Shown one piece after another: positions 18,156 through 27,351 of a DNA stretch of 64,000 bases. Where the stretch lies: positions 86,493 through 150,492 of the forward strand of contig JANSXP010000011.1 in the NCBI GenBank assembly GCA_024742875.1, written 5' to 3'. The number at the start of each line of letters is the position of its first letter. The first letter of the stretch is position 1. The position numbers were made by a program, and so were the translations under genes. Source of the DNA: Planctomycetaceae bacterium (lineage in GTDB: Bacteria; Planctomycetota; Planctomycetia; Planctomycetales; Planctomycetaceae). The notes below the pieces were generated by a model. That model did not search any database. It was given only the letters and a program-made list of their open reading frames with translations, and was not told the origin of the DNA.

Positions 18156-20452
18156 TGCGACTGTGCTGGCCCCTGCTACTACTGAGCTTCCTTCCGCCGG
18201 GAAATCTCCGCGCCGATTCAGAACTGCAGAAGTTCTTCAGGCAAAACTGCATCAAGTGTCATGGCCCCGAAGACCCACAGGGCGACGTACGACTGGACGG
18301 TTCTGTCGACATACTGACAGCCAGCACAGAGTTGCTGGAAACGATCACATCTCTGATCGAGGCGGGTGAGATGCCTCCGGAAGGGAGCCCGCAGCCCTCA
18401 CCCGAAACAGTCACAAAGATCACGCATCTGCTGCAGCAGCAGATTCTCGCTCAGCGGCCGGCCAACCCTCTCAGGCGACTCACTCGCGTCGAATACACAA
18501 ACGCACTGCACGATCTGTTTGGTATCGAGTTTGACCTGTTCAACCTGCTGCCACCGGATCATGTCGAGCACGGTTTCGACCGGTTCGGAGACGCACAGCT
18601 CATGTCTCCGCACCAGCTGATGGCTTATCTGACGACTGCTCGCTTCGTTTCTGAACGCCTGCTGCCTGATGCGCGTCCCAACACGCAGACATGGGAATTC
18701 GATGTGCGACATTTTCACGGCAGCAGGAACTTTGCAACCGGAGGTGGCGGAGATTATCGTGACGGCGACGAATATGTGCTCACCGGATTCCGCCCTTACC
18801 GCAGTAATCTTCATCTCTCCATTGATCCGGAAAGGCACGATCAATTTGTCATCCCGGCTTTCGGCGTGTACCGGCTGGAAGTGAAAGCTCGCGCGACCAG
18901 TTCCCGGGAAGATGAGGTCATCGGCATCAATCTGGGCGATGGTCGACATCCAACCAGTTTCCGAAGTATCCGGCGGATCCCGATGCCGCACGGGGCAGAC
19001 GGTTTTACGACTCAGCTCACTCTCAGGGCGGGCGACCAGCCAGGCTTCACCTTCGACAGCGCTCGCGTGCCGGGGCGGAGTCTGGCCAAAAAACCGCACA
19101 AGGGGCCCGATCTTCGATTCTCATCGGTCAGGCTGACCGGCCCGCTGGCAGAGGAGTGGCCTGCGCCCGCGATGCGGGCGATTCTGCCGCAGCCAAACAT
19201 GCCTCCCGGGGAACTGGTCGACCATCTTGCCATGCTGCTGACGCAGCGCCCGCTGTCCGTGGAGGACCGGGCGAGATTTGTGAAGATCGGCCGGCAGCAG
19301 CAAACTCGCGGGGCATCCCAGGTGGCCGTCGCCCGCAGCCTGCTGACCGCTCTGCTGAGCTCGCCGCATTTCCTGTTCAAAGCCGAGTCGCCTGAGCTCA
19401 CCGACGTTGAGCGGGCCTATCGTCTTTCGTGGTTCCTCTGGAATTCCGTTCCCGATGCTGCACTTCTCACCGCAGCAGAATCGGGCGAATTGCGGCAGAA
19501 TCCGATGGCACAGGTGGAACGGATGCTGAGCGACGCCAAAGCGGGGCGGTTCGTCGACGACTTCACTCGTCAGTGGCTGCAGCTCGAGAAGGTCGACAAC
19601 TTCGGGCCGGACGTGCGCGTGTTCAAGGATGTTCGCCGCATGACGGTGGATTCGATGAAACGCGAAGCGCGGGAACTCTTCCGCCACCTGCTGGAGAACG
19701 GGCTGAGCATGGAACATTTCATTGACTCGAACTTTGTCATGGCGAACGACCGCCTGGCTCGATTCTACGGTCTGCCGTCTGTCGCGGGTGATGGATTTGT
19801 GCCGGTGACACTTCCGGAAACAAGCGAACGTGGCGGACTTGTCGCTCAGGCCGGTTTTCTCAAATTGACGTCGACCGACTTCGCAACGTCGCCCATCCAC
19901 CGCGGCTCGTGGATCCTCAGGAATCTGTACAATGAGAAGATCGATCCGCCGGCCGACGTGTTGATCAAAGAGCCTGATATTCGAGGCACAACGACCGTCC
20001 GTGAGGCCATTCTTAAACACCAGGAACTCAAAAGCTGCGCACGATGTCACTCGAAGATCGATCCGCTCGGTTTTGCCCTGGAATATTACGACCCGGTCGG
20101 GCGCAAGCGCGATCAGTATCGCCACGTGGAGGAAGTTCCGGCTGACGACGAGGCCACCACATTTACAAAGAAGATCAAATTCACCCGAGCTCCGATTCAT
20201 GCAGCGATGAAACTTCCCGGCGGTCGCCAGGTGTATGACATGCTCTCGCTGAAAGCAGCCCTGATGGAAGACAAAGAACGGATCCTCAAAGGCATCATTG
20301 GAAAACTCGTCAGCTACGCTCATGGAAGGGAAGTGACGCGTGCCGACCGCGGGCACGTCGACGCCATTTTTGAGTCCGTCGCCAAAGAAAATTTCTCTTT
20401 GCGCGCCGCCATCCACGCGATTGTTGCTCACCCTGCATTCGGTCGGAAATAG
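18152..20452 (+). CDS. DUF1592-family cytochrome-like protein
   Basis: 766 residues; a second ATG follows at once, at 18155. Signal peptide (WPLLLLSFLPPGNLRA) then C33-I-K-C-H37, the c-type haem motif, GEMPPEGSPQPSPE, and DUF1587 (NPLRRLTRVEYTNALHDLF). A GGGGD-containing domain follows, then DUF1595 (QRPLSVEDRARFV), DUF1592 (YRLSWFLWNSVPDAALL), DUF1588 (SNFVMANDRLARFYGL, RGGLVAQAGFLKL), CARCHSKIDPLGFALEYYDPVG and DUF1585 at the end. Compared with the protein at 3239 it has an extra insert before DUF1585 (VPADDEATTFTKKIKFTR). Coupled to the upstream DUF1552 gene. Confidence 0.94.
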   Translation: MMRLCWPLLLLSFLPPGNLRADSELQKFFRQNCIKCHGPEDPQGDVRLDGSVDILTASTELLETITSLIEAGEMPPEGSPQPSPETVTKITHLLQQQILAQRPANPLRRLTRVEYTNALHDLFGIEFDLFNLLPPDHVEHGFDRFGDAQLMSPHQLMAYLTTARFVSERLLPDARPNTQTWEFDVRHFHGSRNFATGGGGDYRDGDEYVLTGFRPYRSNLHLSIDPERHDQFVIPAFGVYRLEVKARATSSREDEVIGINLGDGRHPTSFRSIRRIPMPHGADGFTTQLTLRAGDQPGFTFDSARVPGRSLAKKPHKGPDLRFSSVRLTGPLAEEWPAPAMRAILPQPNMPPGELVDHLAMLLTQRPLSVEDRARFVKIGRQQQTRGASQVAVARSLLTALLSSPHFLFKAESPELTDVERAYRLSWFLWNSVPDAALLTAAESGELRQNPMAQVERMLSDAKAGRFVDDFTRQWLQLEKVDNFGPDVRVFKDVRRMTVDSMKREARELFRHLLENGLSMEHFIDSNFVMANDRLARFYGLPSVAGDGFVPVTLPETSERGGLVAQAGFLKLTSTDFATSPIHRGSWILRNLYNEKIDPPADVLIKEPDIRGTTTVREAILKHQELKSCARCHSKIDPLGFALEYYDPVGRKRDQYRHVEEVPADDEATTFTKKIKFTRAPIHAAMKLPGGRQVYDMLSLKAALMEDKERILKGIIGKLVSYAHGREVTRADRGHVDAIFESVAKENFSLRAAIHAIVAHPAFGRK

Positions 20453-20459
20453 CATTGCC

Positions 20460-21484
20460 ATGAATCCTGCCCACCGACTTTCTCCCCCATTGGCTCGCCC
20501 GTTCATTCAGTTCGCCGTCACGACCGCCGTGCTTTGCGCTTGCGCTCAGGCGGCGCCTCCCGCAGCACGGTTTCCGCAACAACACCGGGCCTTTCTCTCT
20601 GCACACGGCTTCGATTGCCACAGCGCCGAGTTGCAGGAAGGCAACGTCGACCTTGTAGCGCTGCCCTTCCACATCACCACGCTCCAGCAGGCAGAACTGT
20701 GGCAAAAGGTACTGAACGCAGTGAACTCCGGCGAGATGCCGCCGAAAGATGCAAATCCGCCCGGCAGCAATGAGAAGACCGACTTCCTCGACGACCTTGC
20801 TCAGACGATGGTCGCTGCACGCAGGGCCCTGTCAGACTCTGGTGGCAGAATCAGTATGCGACGGCTCAACCGGCGTGAGTACTGCAACACGATCGCACAT
20901 CTGACGGGGGTCAAAGTCGATGTGAGTGCACTGCCCGCCGATGGCGGGGCCGGAACATTCGACACGGTTGGGGCATCGCAGTTCCTTTCCAGCGACCAGT
21001 TTCAACAGTATCTCAAACTGGGTCGTCAGGCGATTGATGAAATGTTCGAAAAAGAGTGGGCCCGGCAGGCCGGGCCACGAGTCTTTCGCGTCGAACCGGA
21101 AACAACCGTCGATCCCCGGAGTCTCCGGAGTCTGCAACAGCTGGAGGCAACTCAGGAACGGTTCTTCGCTGGAAAGCCCAGGTGGACAAAGCCGCAGCCG
21201 CTGCAAAGAACCGGGACATCATGGCCGCAATTCCTGACGAGAATCCGAGGCTGGATCTGTCGTCGTGGCCGTCCGCATCGGCCTTCCTGTTCTACCGTCA
21301 CGCCCACAAACTGATCGGAGCGCCCGATCCCAAAAAGTTTGGCTTCAAAGATGACAACGACGCCACGTTTTCCTTTCAGGGGGGATACTCCCGAAAACAT
21401 GCGTACCTGAGCCTGCCGCCCAACGACGGACCGCACAACGGCGCATCGGCACAACAAGAATGGACTATGTGGCGCCCGGATTGA
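20460..21484 (+). pseudogene. Frameshifted and truncated DUF1592-family gene
   Basis: From ATG 20460, 7 nt after the previous stop, a signal peptide and a PSCyt-like start are readable (AHGFDCHSAELQEGNVDL), then DUF1587 (SMRRLNRREYCNTIAHLTG). The haem motif has lost its first cysteine (G-F-D-C-H). Near 21169 the homologous protein jumps to another frame: the original frame continues as unrelated residues to 21314, while the sensible continuation (AQVDKAAAAAKNRDIMAAIP … LIGAPDPKKFGFKDDNDATF) is read in the frame ending at 21484. A one-base deletion in TTCGC/TGGAAA would explain it. DUF1595, 1592, 1588 and 1585 are all missing, so this is a remnant of about 340 codons. A sequencing error could explain the shift but not the truncation. 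Confidence 0.88.
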
Positions 21485-21540
21485 TCGCCGCTGATCGCCG
21501 TCGGCGATGGCCGCATGAAAATCGTCGCATGAAAATCGTC
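21483..21540. repeat. Short tandem and inverted repeats at the end of the pseudogene
   Basis: GATCGCCG occurs twice (about 21483 and 21493). ATCGCCG-T-CGGCGAT forms a perfect 7-bp hairpin at 21494-21508. A 14-nt unit GCATGAAAATCGTC is repeated in tandem at 21513-21526 and 21527-21540. These lie exactly where the truncated gene ends and meets the convergent sulfatase, so they may mark the deletion or rearrangement that truncated it. Confidence 0.8.
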
Positions 21541-21588
21541 GCCTAACGATCGCATTAACCGTTTCACGGTGCCGTTTGACGCGTTCTG

Positions 21589-23058
21589 TCAGGGTTTCGA
21601 CTTTCGCTTTTTCGCATCAAAGTCCGGATGTCGCTGCCTGCGTTCTGCCGTAATGGAGTTTGAAGTCGGTGCGTCGATCAGGCCCCAGTCCTTTTCATGA
21701 CTGATCACCGGCACGGCTGGAAACAGGCTGCCGGTCGGGCGCTGCGCAGCCCCGCGCTGCATAAACTCACCGAGATCCTTTCGCGTTGTGGTCGCCAGCC
21801 CCATGAGTTGGCGCACGATGTTTGGATGTTCCGCCGCCACATTGGTGCTCTCCGCAGGGTCTGTTTCCAGGTTGTAAAGGACGGGTTGCTGCAGACTGGC
21901 GAACCGCCTGTTTTTGTCCCAGAAGGGGGTCTGTTTTTTCTCTCGCGGCAGATGCAGCTTCCACTGATCCTGACGGATCGCCTGCAGGTTTTCGCAGTTG
22001 TAATACAAAAACGGCTGCCCTGGCGATCGTTTCAGGGACTGCCCGCTCAACAAAGGCAGCAGGCTTTCGCCATCGTAGATCCGCCCCGTCGGAAGGGCGG
22101 CGCCCATCGCCGCGGAAAATGTGGGAAACACGTCCATTGCATTCACGCTCGTTTCGCAGACACCCGGTGATGAGATCTTTGCCGGCCAGTGGACGATAAA
22201 GGGCACGCGGTGTCCGCCTTCAAACGTCACATACTTGGTCCCGCGATAGGGCCTGGCATACTTATTGGCCGTGGGACCATTGTCCGATGTGAACACCACA
22301 ATCGTATTTTCTGCCAGCCCCGCCTCCTGCAGCGCGGTCATCATCTGTCCTACACTCCAGTCCAGTTCCTGCATGACGTCCCCACGAGTACCGTCTTGGG
22401 ACGTCCCTTGAAACGCCTTGCCCGCCTGAAAGGGAGTGTGCGGATAGTTGTGCGCGTAGTACAAAAAGAACGGCTCACCACTGCGACCGTGCTCGGCAAT
22501 GATCTTTGTGACACGCGTTGTGTACAGCTGCGTCAGTCGATCAAGCGGCGTTTCTGCAAACACGCGTTCCTCGTCATCAAAAAACTCAGGAGAGTGAGCG
22601 AAGTTGCACGGCATGCCATAGTAATGTTCAAACCCCTGAGCTCGTGGGAGGAATTCGGGCTCCGTGCCGAGATGCCACTTGCCAACCATGTGGGTGGCGT
22701 AGCCCTGACGCCGGAACTGCTCGGCCAGCGTGATTTCGTCCGGGTGCAGTCCCAGAAACCAGTGTGCCTTCCGGTTGGGATTGATTCCCAGGTACATGCC
22801 GCAGCGCTGCGGGTAGGCGCCCGTCAAAAACGCGGCCCGCGACGGAGAGCAGATCGACGCTGCCGTATGAAAATCCGTGAAGCGTATTCCCTGGGCGGCC
22901 AGTCGATCGATGTGCGGCGTCCTGACGTTTTCGGCGCCATAGCAGCCAACATCGGAAAATCCGAGATCGTCGGTCAGCATGAAGATCACGCTGGGCGGAC
23001 GCTCATCACCAGCAGCTGACAGGCACAGCAGGACAGTCAGAATGAGGAACGGCTTCAT
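21589..23058 (-). CDS. Secreted sulfatase, canonical active site
   Basis: 489 residues with signal peptide (MKPFLILTVLLCLSAAG). Canonical type I sulfatase: metal ligands D30-D31 (FMLTDDLGFSDVGCYG), formylglycine motif C70-S-P-S-R74 followed by AAFLTGAYP, GKWHLG, AHNYPHTPFQ, FTSDNGP and RGTKYVTFEGGHRVPFIV. The cysteine would need conversion to formylglycine by a maturase not encoded here. It probably cleaves sulfate esters from a polysaccharide; which one cannot be told. It converges with the pseudogene and lies 76 nt downstream of the other minus-strand sulfatase, so the two are probably cotranscribed. Confidence 0.95.
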   Translation of the reverse strand: MKPFLILTVLLCLSAAGDERPPSVIFMLTDDLGFSDVGCYGAENVRTPHIDRLAAQGIRFTDFHTAASICSPSRAAFLTGAYPQRCGMYLGINPNRKAHWFLGLHPDEITLAEQFRRQGYATHMVGKWHLGTEPEFLPRAQGFEHYYGMPCNFAHSPEFFDDEERVFAETPLDRLTQLYTTRVTKIIAEHGRSGEPFFLYYAHNYPHTPFQAGKAFQGTSQDGTRGDVMQELDWSVGQMMTALQEAGLAENTIVVFTSDNGPTANKYARPYRGTKYVTFEGGHRVPFIVHWPAKISSPGVCETSVNAMDVFPTFSAAMGAALPTGRIYDGESLLPLLSGQSLKRSPGQPFLYYNCENLQAIRQDQWKLHLPREKKQTPFWDKNRRFASLQQPVLYNLETDPAESTNVAAEHPNIVRQLMGLATTTRKDLGEFMQRGAAQRPTGSLFPAVPVISHEKDWGLIDAPTSNSITAERRQRHPDFDAKKRKSKP

Positions 23059-23134
23059 TGTCAGAGCCTAAAGAGTGCGACGATTGGCCACGGCCGGGGA
23101 TTCTGTTTCGTCCGGCAAAGAATGAATGCGTGTG

Positions 23135-25267
23135 TCAGCGGCCGTCGCTGTTGCCTGCCGACACCACATCTCCCTGCGGATACTCATCGAGCACTGTTCC
23201 GTCAAACTGAAAATCATCGGCCGTGATGTGCCCCCAGCCACCCGTTGATTTGTCGACCACTTTAATGAACAGTTTCTGACCGGTGTAGGGCGTCAGATCC
23301 CATTCCCGCTCCTGCATCACCTGATCTCTCACACCTTGAGTCGACTGCACCTGCCGTCCGTCCGCCCGGCAAAGTGCCACGTACACATCCGGCCCGTTTC
23401 CGCCTCCCACGCGAAACGTCATCCTGCCTGGTTCCGGCACAAACAGGGGCGAGATGATCACCCCCGTTTGCGCGTCCTGGCCTTTTTTCGCGTCAGCCGA
23501 GGGTTCCAGCGTCGTGAGGTAAAATTTGCCCTGCTTGTTGTATTCTCCCCTGTTGTGGAAGAAACGATCGCGACGGCCAATCAGGTGGCCAAACTGACCG
23601 GCAGCAATCTTCCACGGAGCCAGCTGACCGGATTCAAAATCGAACGACGCACTGCGGCCGCTGGGGGCTGCGGCCGTCTTTTTTGCCGGCCGGCCCTGAC
23701 GCGGCTTTTTCGCAGAAGGGGAGGGCCGCGGCCTGTAATCGGCCAGCACGGACTGCATTTCCTTAACCACGTCGGGGTGTTCACGATAGACATTTCGGGT
23801 CTGACGAATGTCCGCTTCCAGATCGTACAGCTGAGCGGGCGGGGCGTCTTTTCTGATGCGACCATCTTCAATGTCGCTGTTGACTGACCCCACAAAACTG
23901 GCGGCCGCAGGTCCGGCGAATGTGTGATCCTTCGGTTTCTTCCCTCCGAACCCTCCACTTCCCTGTCGGGGAATGTACATCCACCGCCCCTTGCGAACGG
24001 ACAGATGCGTCCCCTTGTGAGGGGCCAGCACCAGATGATCACGGATCGGCTCCAAAGGCTCCTCCACAAAGGCGGGCAGCATGTTGACGCTGTCAATCTG
24101 CTGCGTTCCAGGCAGCTGCTCACCGGTCAGCGCAGCAAACGTGGCCAGCATGTCGACGTTTCCCATCAGCTGTCGGGACACCGTGCCGGCCGGGACGTGA
24201 CCTGGCCAGCGAACGATCATCGGCACTCGATGGCCCCCCTCCCAGACACCAAATTTAAAACCCAGCAGGTCGCCGTTCTGACGATGGTCTGCCTCAAAGG
24301 CGGCCTGGCCGCCCAAATTGAACATACCACCGTTGTCACTGGTAAAAATCACCAGCGTGTTGTCGCTGAGTCCGTTGTCGTCAAGACACGTCATCACTTC
24401 CCCAACAATCCAGTCCAGTTCGTGAATGAAGTCGCCGTACAGACCGCATTGACTGGTTCCCTGAAACCGCTTGGCGGGTGTGAAGGGGTGATGAATGTTG
24501 GTCGTCGCCAGATAAAGAAAAAACGGTCCGTCTTTCCGCGCGTTGATCCACTGCACCGACTTCTTTGCCAATGTTGTTCCCACCTGGTAATCATTGAACA
24601 GCTCGTGGGCCTGCCGAGCGCCGCCGAATGCATTGGCACTGCGATTGGCCGCCTCGGGCGGTATGGGAGTGATCGGTGTGGCGTTTTTTGCCCCCCGCCC
24701 CAGATAGACAAGCGGGTCGCTGGGGTCGCTGCCCACCACGCGGTCGTTTTCCACGTAGACATACGGCGGTGCGCTGTTCACCACCGGCATGCCAAAGTAG
24801 TAGTCAAAGCCGAGATCCTGCGGGCCGGGCCGCAGCGGCTCCTGCCAGAGATTCCTGTTGCGGCCGAAACCCAGATGCCACTTGCCGATGACGGCCGTGT
24901 CATAACCGGCCGCCTGAAACACATCCGCGATCGTGGTGCGCTCTGTATCCACAAGCAGCTGCGACGTGATGGGCGCCGGTCCCCACACACCTCGACCATC
25001 ACTGGCCCGCACCGGGTACTGCCCAGTCAGCAGCGCGTATCGCGATGGTGTGCAGACCGCCGACACCGAGTGCGCGTCAGTAAATCGACGCCCTTCGGCA
25101 GCCAGCCGATCAATGTGAGGCGTGCGAACTTTGGTTGCCCCATAACATCCCAGATCGCCATAGCCCAGATCATCGGCGAAGATCAGCACAACATTGGGGG
25201 GCGCCTCCTGAGCCGCACAGGGCAGGGCGAGCAGTACGCCCCAGACAATCGCAACAGTCGTTTTCAT
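23135..25267 (-). CDS. Secreted sulfatase with extra C-terminal beta-sandwich domain
   Basis: 710 residues from ATG 25267 (a GTG at 25276 is also in frame). Signal peptide (MKTTVAIVWGVLLALPCAAQ), D32-D33, C72-T-P-S-R76, GKWHLGFGRN, TTNIHHPFTP, FTSDNGG and WEGGHRVPMIVRWPG show an intact arylsulfatase-type catalytic domain to about residue 520. A basic Pro/Lys/Ala linker (KKPRQGRPAKKTAAAP) leads to about 165 residues that look like a carbohydrate-binding beta-sandwich: FDFESGQLAPWKI, then FRVGGGNGPDVYVALC and WGHITADDFQF. This tail resembles C-terminal domains of glycoside hydrolases and could target the enzyme to polymer. Its ATG overlaps the stop of the small frame upstream (TGATG). Confidence 0.94.
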   Translation of the reverse strand: MKTTVAIVWGVLLALPCAAQEAPPNVVLIFADDLGYGDLGCYGATKVRTPHIDRLAAEGRRFTDAHSVSAVCTPSRYALLTGQYPVRASDGRGVWGPAPITSQLLVDTERTTIADVFQAAGYDTAVIGKWHLGFGRNRNLWQEPLRPGPQDLGFDYYFGMPVVNSAPPYVYVENDRVVGSDPSDPLVYLGRGAKNATPITPIPPEAANRSANAFGGARQAHELFNDYQVGTTLAKKSVQWINARKDGPFFLYLATTNIHHPFTPAKRFQGTSQCGLYGDFIHELDWIVGEVMTCLDDNGLSDNTLVIFTSDNGGMFNLGGQAAFEADHRQNGDLLGFKFGVWEGGHRVPMIVRWPGHVPAGTVSRQLMGNVDMLATFAALTGEQLPGTQQIDSVNMLPAFVEEPLEPIRDHLVLAPHKGTHLSVRKGRWMYIPRQGSGGFGGKKPKDHTFAGPAAASFVGSVNSDIEDGRIRKDAPPAQLYDLEADIRQTRNVYREHPDVVKEMQSVLADYRPRPSPSAKKPRQGRPAKKTAAAPSGRSASFDFESGQLAPWKIAAGQFGHLIGRRDRFFHNRGEYNKQGKFYLTTLEPSADAKKGQDAQTGVIISPLFVPEPGRMTFRVGGGNGPDVYVALCRADGRQVQSTQGVRDQVMQEREWDLTPYTGQKLFIKVVDKSTGGWGHITADDFQFDGTVLDEYPQGDVVSAGNSDGR

Positions 25268-25542
25268 CACTCGCACTTTCGTTGCGCCTTTCCGGCAGTC
25301 TTTTGCGGCCGAACTGTTTCAGCAGGCTGCTTTGATGGGTCCGGCAGCCCCAATCGGAAATCGTCGGCCCGGTCGGGCCATTCGGGCCATTCGGGCCATT
25401 CGCTCACCAGCTCCACCTGTGAAAGATCCCAGGGCTCAGGTCCAGTCGCCGTTTTGAGCCGGAGCAACGAGTCAGAGACAAAAGGCACACCTGGCCACAC
25501 GCTGTTCTGCGACACCCGTTGACCAGATTTTCCATCGGACAC
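25267..25542 (-). CDS. Possible small protein with Glu-Trp-Pro repeats, coupled to sulfatase
   Basis: A 91-residue frame starting at GTG 25542 whose TGA shares its last base region with the sulfatase ATG (TGATG, minus strand). It contains LKTATGPEPWDLSQVELVSE followed by three Glu-Trp-Pro units encoded by a 9-bp DNA repeat, and a Lys/Gln-rich tail. There is no clear ribosome-binding site and no family I recognise. The tight stop-start overlap argues for translation; the weak start argues against. It may also be the remnant of a longer gene. Confidence 0.3.
   Translation of the reverse strand: MSDGKSGQRVSQNSVWPGVPFVSDSLLRLKTATGPEPWDLSQVELVSEWPEWPEWPDRADDFRLGLPDPSKQPAETVRPQKTAGKAQRKCE
25373..25399. 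repeat. Three tandem 9-bp repeats (TCGGGCCAT)
   Basis: TCGGGCCAT is repeated three times without change (25373, 25382, 25391) and followed by a partial TCG. The unit length is a multiple of three, so copy changes would keep frame in the minus-strand small frame (Glu-Trp-Pro). It is too short and too close-packed to be CRISPR-like. Confidence 0.9.
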
Positions 25543-25872
25543 AAGAAATGTCGAGGATGGATTGCGACACGCGTTTAACGATTTGCGACACGCCAGTTCT
25601 CAGCCAAAGGGCACAAAATGGCACGTGCAGGTGCCCATCCAGCGCCAAACGGGCGCCGCACAACGAAGCGAAATCCGGGCCGATAGTGCGCCAGCACGAG
25701 GCAGGTTGTGGAGAGCACCAGAAGAATCCCGCACAGGGTCAGCGTTAGCGGGAACAACCAGACTGGAGTTTCTCTCGCCCGTATTGAAGCTCCGAAGCAT
25801 CCAACCCTTTGCTCGGGTGACTGTGCGGAATAGAGCTGGTAGAGCGAAAACCGAGAGCTTGACTGCGGCAAT
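25543..25872. other. Intergenic, no firm gene
   Basis: About 330 nt between the small coupled frame and the beta-barrel gene. A minus-strand frame at 25575-25871 would encode 98 residues with one hydrophobic helix (WLFPLTLTLCGILLVLSTTCLV), but its start has no ribosome-binding site and it begins directly at the stop of the upstream gene; I do not call it. The phrase TGCGACAC recurs at about 25508, 25563 and 25583 as spaced short direct repeats. Confidence 0.35.
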
Positions 25873-27351
25873 CTAGAAGCGGCGTTCCAGCTGGATCATC
25901 GTCTCAGAGCGGAAGCCACCATTGTTGATCAGCGGAATGACGTGCCCCGCTCTGACGTGCCAGGAATCGGCCAGCTGCAGCTGCAGACCAAACGTCATGT
26001 TGAGCCACGTGGGCTGAGGATCAATATCCTGCAGATCGGCCACCACGGCGGTGTCTGCGTCTCCAAAGAATCCCCCGACGGTTCCGCCGGGAGCCGTGGA
26101 CGGCGTCAATGCAGTTGTCGCCCGAAACTCCAGGACGCCCGACAGACTTCGGATCCATGCGCCGCGCGGCTGACGGTACATCTGCCAGCCCACCTGAGCA
26201 TCCAGTGAGGCCAGAATCGATTCCCGGTAACTGCCAAAACGCCCGGACTCCGGAGCAAACACCAGAAAGGAGGGTTGCTCTTCAAAGAAGAAATCATCGT
26301 CATCGACAGGCACATCCAGCTGCGTGTGCAGCTGAAAAAAGACGTTCTCTGCCGGGGCTGCCAGAAACGCGAGAAATGGAATGATATTCAGCGTCTCATT
26401 GGTGATCGTGTAGTTAACATCGGCCAGATTGCCTTTGACATCACCGGCAATGGGGATACTCAGTCCCACACCACCGGACAACAGATAATTGCGTTCCTCC
26501 GCCAGGATCTGCTTGTAGATCACGGACAGGTTCCCAAAAACTTCCCGCGATGCGGACTGCGAAGTCGTTGGGCCAAAGATGGGGTCTGTCAGCTGGCTGC
26601 CCGTTGACGGTGCACTGATCATCGGCAGGCGAAATTCCAGCGACGCGTCCTCACCGACCGTCAGAAACTCGGCACCGATCGTGGTCACAAATACGGACTC
26701 ACGACGACTGAACTGTCCGAGACTGGGGTTGGAGCTGTCTGCAATTTCCGCGCGGAACAACTCATGAAAATAGTGCGTCTGCACAAAAATTCGGTGCCGC
26801 GGAATCGGGCTGAAGTTGTCGGAAATTTTCAGCCTCGGCCCACCGCCAATCATGGGGTTCTGGATTTCTCCAGGGATCGGACTGAGGATCTCCGGAGAAC
26901 CAAGGTTGGCGCCAGCGACCTGCGGCAAAACGAATGAGAGCGCCGGAGGTGTCTGGAAGAAATCGCCAAACATGTTGGGCGCGCGAGCAAGTCGGATGCG
27001 ACCGCGCGAGGCACTCGCTGATCGCCTGCGGCTGGCCAGAGAGGAAGGTCGACGTCCCGCGGCCGATGTCGCTCCGGATCGCTGTGGCGTGCCGGCTGAT
27101 GGCCCGGTGGGTGCCGTCGCGTCAGACGGAGAACGGGGAGTAGCCGGTGACGCCGCCTGCGGTCGAGCGGGACCTGGTGGCGCCGTGCGTGGAACGGGGC
27201 TGCGTTCGTCCGGCTGACCAAACTGCGGGGTCAGCAGACGGATTCCCGGATTGGAATCTTGCGGTGGGGGGGGCTGTGCGCTGCACTCCACCAGGCAAAA
27301 CGTCAGCACACAAAAGACGACGCGCGCGGATGTGAGTGGTTTGTATCGCAC
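25873..27351 (-). CDS. Probable outer-membrane beta-barrel protein with Pro/Ala/Ser-rich N-terminus
   Basis: 492 residues with a signal peptide (VVFCVLTFCLVECSAQ), a low-complexity Pro/Ala/Ser/Arg-rich part (about 25-125), and then a long stretch of alternating hydrophobic and polar residues. The protein ends in LERRF; a C-terminal phenylalanine is the usual insertion signal of outer-membrane beta-barrels. Phrases such as RIFVQTHYFHELF, ASLEFRLPMISAPS, NYLLSGGVGLSIPIAGD and WLNMTFGLQLQLADSWHVRA read like barrel strands. No named family is recognised. It is the last gene on the strand that carries the kinase and caspase-like genes, 233 nt downstream of the kinase, so membership of that operon is likely but not certain. 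Confidence 0.8.
   Translation of the reverse strand: MRYKPLTSARVVFCVLTFCLVECSAQPPPPQDSNPGIRLLTPQFGQPDERSPVPRTAPPGPARPQAASPATPRSPSDATAPTGPSAGTPQRSGATSAAGRRPSSLASRRRSASASRGRIRLARAPNMFGDFFQTPPALSFVLPQVAGANLGSPEILSPIPGEIQNPMIGGGPRLKISDNFSPIPRHRIFVQTHYFHELFRAEIADSSNPSLGQFSRRESVFVTTIGAEFLTVGEDASLEFRLPMISAPSTGSQLTDPIFGPTTSQSASREVFGNLSVIYKQILAEERNYLLSGGVGLSIPIAGDVKGNLADVNYTITNETLNIIPFLAFLAAPAENVFFQLHTQLDVPVDDDDFFFEEQPSFLVFAPESGRFGSYRESILASLDAQVGWQMYRQPRGAWIRSLSGVLEFRATTALTPSTAPGGTVGGFFGDADTAVVADLQDIDPQPTWLNMTFGLQLQLADSWHVRAGHVIPLINNGGFRSETMIQLERRF

Noticed and set aside
25373..25399. CRISPR-like repeat
   Set aside because: Units are 9 bp with no spacers.
23924..25522. 532-codon plus-strand frame
   Set aside because: Fully antisense to a sulfatase with intact motifs; its translation has no domain or signal.
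25575..25871. 98-codon minus-strand frame with one hydrophobic helix
   Set aside because: No ribosome-binding site or family match; hydrophobicity alone is weak evidence in GC-rich intergenic DNA.
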